Positions 6,332-7,800 of a stretch of 7,800 nucleotides of DNA are shown one piece after another (position 1 is the first letter of the stretch; every line of letters begins with the position of its first letter). Source of the DNA: Thermoanaerobacterales bacterium (lineage in GTDB: Bacteria; Actinomycetota; Acidimicrobiia; Acidimicrobiales; JACDCH01). The translations under genes and the position numbers were made by a program. The stretch spans positions 1-7,800 of the forward strand of contig PKRH01000140.1 in the NCBI GenBank assembly GCA_017577565.1. Direction: 5' to 3'. The notes beneath the pieces were generated by a model. It was not told the DNA's origin. It did no database searches and saw only the letters and a program-made list of their open reading frames with translations.

Positions 6332-6784
6332 GTGGCCCCGCTGCCCGAGACCCCCACCGCCGGCTACCTCGTCTGGCGCCTCGCCACCCGGTGGCGGGCC
6401 GCCGTCGACCGGGCCGTCGCCCCCCACGGGCTGACCCACGCCCAGTACTCGGTGCTCGCCTCGCTCCACGGCATGGGCCGCGCCGGCCGCCGCCCCACCC
6501 AGCGCGAGCTCGCCGACCACACCGGCCTCGAACCCCTCTACGTCTCCAAGCTGGTCCGCGCCCTCGAGCGCAACGGCCTCGTCGAGCGCACCCCCCACCC
6601 CGCCGACAGCCGGGCCGTGCAGCTGGCGGTCACCGACGCCGGCGCCGAGGTCGCCCGGCGGGCCATCGCCACCGTGCGCGACCTGCACGACCACCTCCTC
6701 GCCCCGCTCGGCGGGCGCGACGCCCCCGCCGCCCGCCAGCTCGTCGAGACGCTGCAGGCCCTGCTGGCCGCCCCGCTCCCCTGA
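6332..6784 (+). CDS. MarR-family transcriptional regulator
   Basis: This 150-aa MarR-type winged-helix repressor shows an N-terminal dimerisation helix (about 10-30, YLVWRLATRWRAAVDRAV), GLTHAQYSVLASL (33-45), and the helix-turn-helix PTQRELADHTGLEPLYVSKLVRALERNG written across 55-82. The wing follows with HPADSRAVQLAVTDAG (89-104), carrying the family D-x-R (D92, R94) and LxLT-like features, then a C-terminal helix pair. MarR proteins typically sense small phenolic or oxidative ligands and repress efflux or detoxification genes; the ligand here is unknown. GTG at 6332 is preferred because it falls about where the predicted promoter would start transcription (leaderless) and no Shine-Dalgarno is present. 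A TTG at 6326 would add two residues. A second MarR-like gene follows after 27 bp, probably in the same transcript. Confidence 0.88.
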   Translation: MAPLPETPTAGYLVWRLATRWRAAVDRAVAPHGLTHAQYSVLASLHGMGRAGRRPTQRELADHTGLEPLYVSKLVRALERNGLVERTPHPADSRAVQLAVTDAGAEVARRAIATVRDLHDHLLAPLGGRDAPAARQLVETLQALLAAPLP

Positions 6785-6797
6785 CAGCCCCCACCGG

Positions 6798-6804
6798 AAA
6801 GGAG
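6798..6804 (+). promoter_or_regulatory. Strong ribosome binding site of the second marR-like gene
   Basis: AAAGGAG lies 7 nt before the GTG at 6812. Unlike the first marR gene, which has none, this one has a near-consensus Shine-Dalgarno, as expected for an internal gene of an operon. Confidence 0.8.
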
Positions 6805-6811
6805 ACACACC

Positions 6812-7261
6812 GTGACCACCACCGCCCCTCCCCTCACCGGCCAGGACATCGGCACGGTGGCCGCCGCCACCAGCCGGGTCTTCGACGTGCTGCTGGCCCG
6901 CAACGGCGTCACCTTCGGCGGCTGGCTGGTGATGAACGCCCTCGACCAGCACGGCGGCCCGCTGTCCGAGGCCGAGCTCACCCGCCGGCTGCTGCCGTCG
7001 CCGGGCGAGCCGTCCGCCGCCGTCGCCATGCGGATCCTGGCCGCCACCGGGCTCGTCACCCTGGCGCAGCCCGAGGACGGCGGCGACGGCCCGGTCGCCA
7101 CGCTCACCGAGGCCGGCGCCGCCCGGGTGGCCGCCATCCGGGCCGGCATCCGCGAGGTCGCCGGCCGCCTCTACGGCGACATCCCCGCCGACGACCTGGC
7201 CACCGCCCGCCGGGTGCTGGTGGCGATCACCGAGCGGGCCAACGCCGAGCTCGGCCTCTGA
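6812..7261 (+). CDS. MarR-like winged-helix protein, second of a tandem pair
   Basis: This 149-aa protein resembles a short actinobacterial MarR-like group whose N-terminus reads LTGQDIG (8-14). A helical N-terminal part (12-30) is followed by FGGWLVMNAL (35-44), a helix-turn-helix region (about 51-82, SEAELTRRLLPSPGEPSAA followed by RILAATGLV), a short Gly/Asp-rich wing (87-98) ending in ATLTEAG, and a C-terminal dimerisation helix starting at LYGDIP (120-125) and running through RRVLVAITERANAEL. The wing lacks the D-x-R seen in the upstream MarR, so DNA contacts may differ. It probably shares a transcript with the upstream gene and may be an independent regulator or a partner subunit; no target gene is visible downstream, where imuB converges 45 bp away. 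Family assignment rests on pattern recognition and is fairly sure; function is unknown. Confidence 0.8.
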   Translation: MTTTAPPLTGQDIGTVAAATSRVFDVLLARNGVTFGGWLVMNALDQHGGPLSEAELTRRLLPSPGEPSAAVAMRILAATGLVTLAQPEDGGDGPVATLTEAGAARVAAIRAGIREVAGRLYGDIPADDLATARRVLVAITERANAELGL

Positions 7262-7275
7262 CCCCGGACCCGGGG
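7262..7275 (+). terminator. Short GC hairpin between convergent marR2 and imuB
   Basis: CCCCGGACCCGGGG directly follows the stop codon and can form a 5-bp stem (CCCCG/CGGGG) with a 4-nt loop. It sits in the 45-bp gap between two convergent genes, where a bidirectional terminator would be useful. There is no U-tract and the stem is short, so support is weak. Confidence 0.3.
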
Positions 7276-7306
7276 CGCCGCCGGCCGGCCGTAGGTCAGC
7301 CGCCGG

Positions 7307-7800
7307 TCAGTCGTAGGTCGCCTCGACCCACCAACGGCCCCCCTCGATCGCCAGCAGGTGGGCGGCACCGCCGGCCGTCGCCACCTGCAGGCGGGCCCGG
7401 CGCCGGTGGCGCCCCGGGTCCCACCACCGCTCGTCGTAGGGCCACGGCCCGGCCCAGGCCACGACCTCGTCCCGCTGCCCGCCGGCGGCGACCGTCGCCG
7501 GTGGCGCGCTCACCTCGCCCCGGCCGTCCACCCGCACCGGGCGCCCGGCGGCGTCGAGCACCTCGGCCGGCAGCGGCGGGTCGTGCACCGTGGCCGGCGC
7601 CGGGGCGGGCACCAGCCCCCGCCACCGGGCCCGCACGTGGTCGCGGCGGGCCCCCGCCCCGGGGGCCGGGCCAACCGGTGGCGCCCCCCGCCCCCAATCG
7701 CACCCCCCCGCCCCGGCGCCGGCACACCCCCCCACCCCCACCCCCCCCCCCCCCCCCCCCCCCCCACCCCCGCCCCCCCCCCCCCAGCGGGGCCCCCCCC
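7307..7800 (-). CDS. imuB: ImuB, Y-family polymerase-like mutasome subunit (C-terminal part, 5' end beyond the window)
   Basis: The visible 3' part ends with the characteristic C-terminus of actinobacterial ImuB: LPAEVLDAAGRPVRV, then WAGPWPYDERWWD, then RARLQVATAGGAAHLL and the final GRWWVEATYD. ImuB is a catalytically inactive Y-family polymerase homologue. In the mutasome it links the beta clamp, ImuA' and DnaE2 during SOS translesion synthesis, and the region seen here is the partner-binding C-terminal part, after the polymerase-like core. The stop (TGA) is at 7307-7309. The frame stays open to the right edge, but the sequence from about 7684 on is poly-C dominated (poly-Gly in this frame) and probably not reliable; dependable protein sequence covers about 7307-7670. 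It lies on the same strand as dnaE2, 3.4 kb upstream of it, with four unrelated genes between. Its promoter is outside the window. Confidence 0.85.
   Translation of the reverse strand, partial: GGPRWGGGGGGGGGGGGGGVGVGGCAGAGAGGCDWGRGAPPVGPAPGAGARRDHVRARWRGLVPAPAPATVHDPPLPAEVLDAAGRPVRVDGRGEVSAPPATVAAGGQRDEVVAWAGPWPYDERWWDPGRHRRRARLQVATAGGAAHLLAIEGGRWWVEATYD
7684..7800. repeat. Poly-C low-complexity contig end, probable sequencing or assembly artefact
   Basis: The last ~115 bases are almost entirely C, including a run of 25 (7741-7765) and a run of 13 (7773-7785). Composition changes gradually from normal coding sequence to homopolymer, inside what should be conserved imuB. A genuine ImuB would not carry a long poly-Gly stretch here. 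Gradual homopolymer decay is typical of poor base calls at the end of a GC-rich contig, so no biological meaning should be attached. Confidence 0.75.

Noticed and set aside
4586..6952. Extension of the padR frame upstream through pyk and marR on the minus strand
   Set aside because: The extension is antisense to pyk and marR and lacks recognisable motifs; PadR homology begins only at about residue 14 after the GTG at 4585.
7283..7319. GGCCGGCC palindrome and GTAGGTC direct repeats downstream of the marR pair
   Set aside because: These are short, GC-rich, and partly inside the imuB 3' end; expected by chance at this composition.
7741..7785. Long C homopolymer considered as a G-quadruplex or phase-variation tract
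   Set aside because: It lies at the degraded window end with gradual loss of normal composition; an artefact is the simpler explanation.

Overview
The window is extremely G+C-rich DNA. It uses GTG starts freely, has TANNNT-type -10 elements, carries a LexA box of the Gram-positive/actinobacterial type (CGAAC-N4-GTTCG), and encodes DnaE2 and ImuB proteins of actinobacterial character. I infer a high-GC actinobacterium. Iamia-like Acidimicrobiia would fit, but the sequence alone does not fix the class.

Layout from left to right. The left edge (1-284) is the distal end of a CRISPR array: four 37-nt repeats and three complete 38-nt spacers at an exact 75-nt period, running off the left edge. No cas gene is visible. 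Only 33 bp further on, on the minus strand and convergent with the array, ends dnaE2 (imuC; 318-3881), the error-prone polymerase of SOS mutagenesis. Its promoter (3889-3918) contains a near-perfect LexA box between the -35 and -10 hexamers and appears to give a leaderless mRNA. Upstream on the same strand is a PadR-family regulator (3947-4585), preceded by a 17-bp inverted repeat that may be its operator. Divergent from padR is pyruvate kinase (pyk, 4763-6202). It is followed on the plus strand by two small MarR-type regulators (6332-6784 and 6812-7261); the first is preceded by an AT-rich promoter/operator island. Converging on them from the right is the C-terminal part of ImuB (minus strand, 7307 to the edge), the catalytically inactive Y-family partner of DnaE2. 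The last ~110 bases are poly-C-dominated and look like a low-quality contig end.

How the genes fit together: ImuB and DnaE2 belong to the same SOS translesion-synthesis 'mutasome' (ImuA'-ImuB-DnaE2). They lie on the same strand but are separated by about 3.4 kb holding padR, pyk and two marR genes, so the cassette is split or was invaded here, with dnaE2 keeping its own LexA-controlled promoter. Pyk is a central glycolytic enzyme without an obvious link to the repair genes. The three small regulators probably control themselves and targets that cannot be read from this window.
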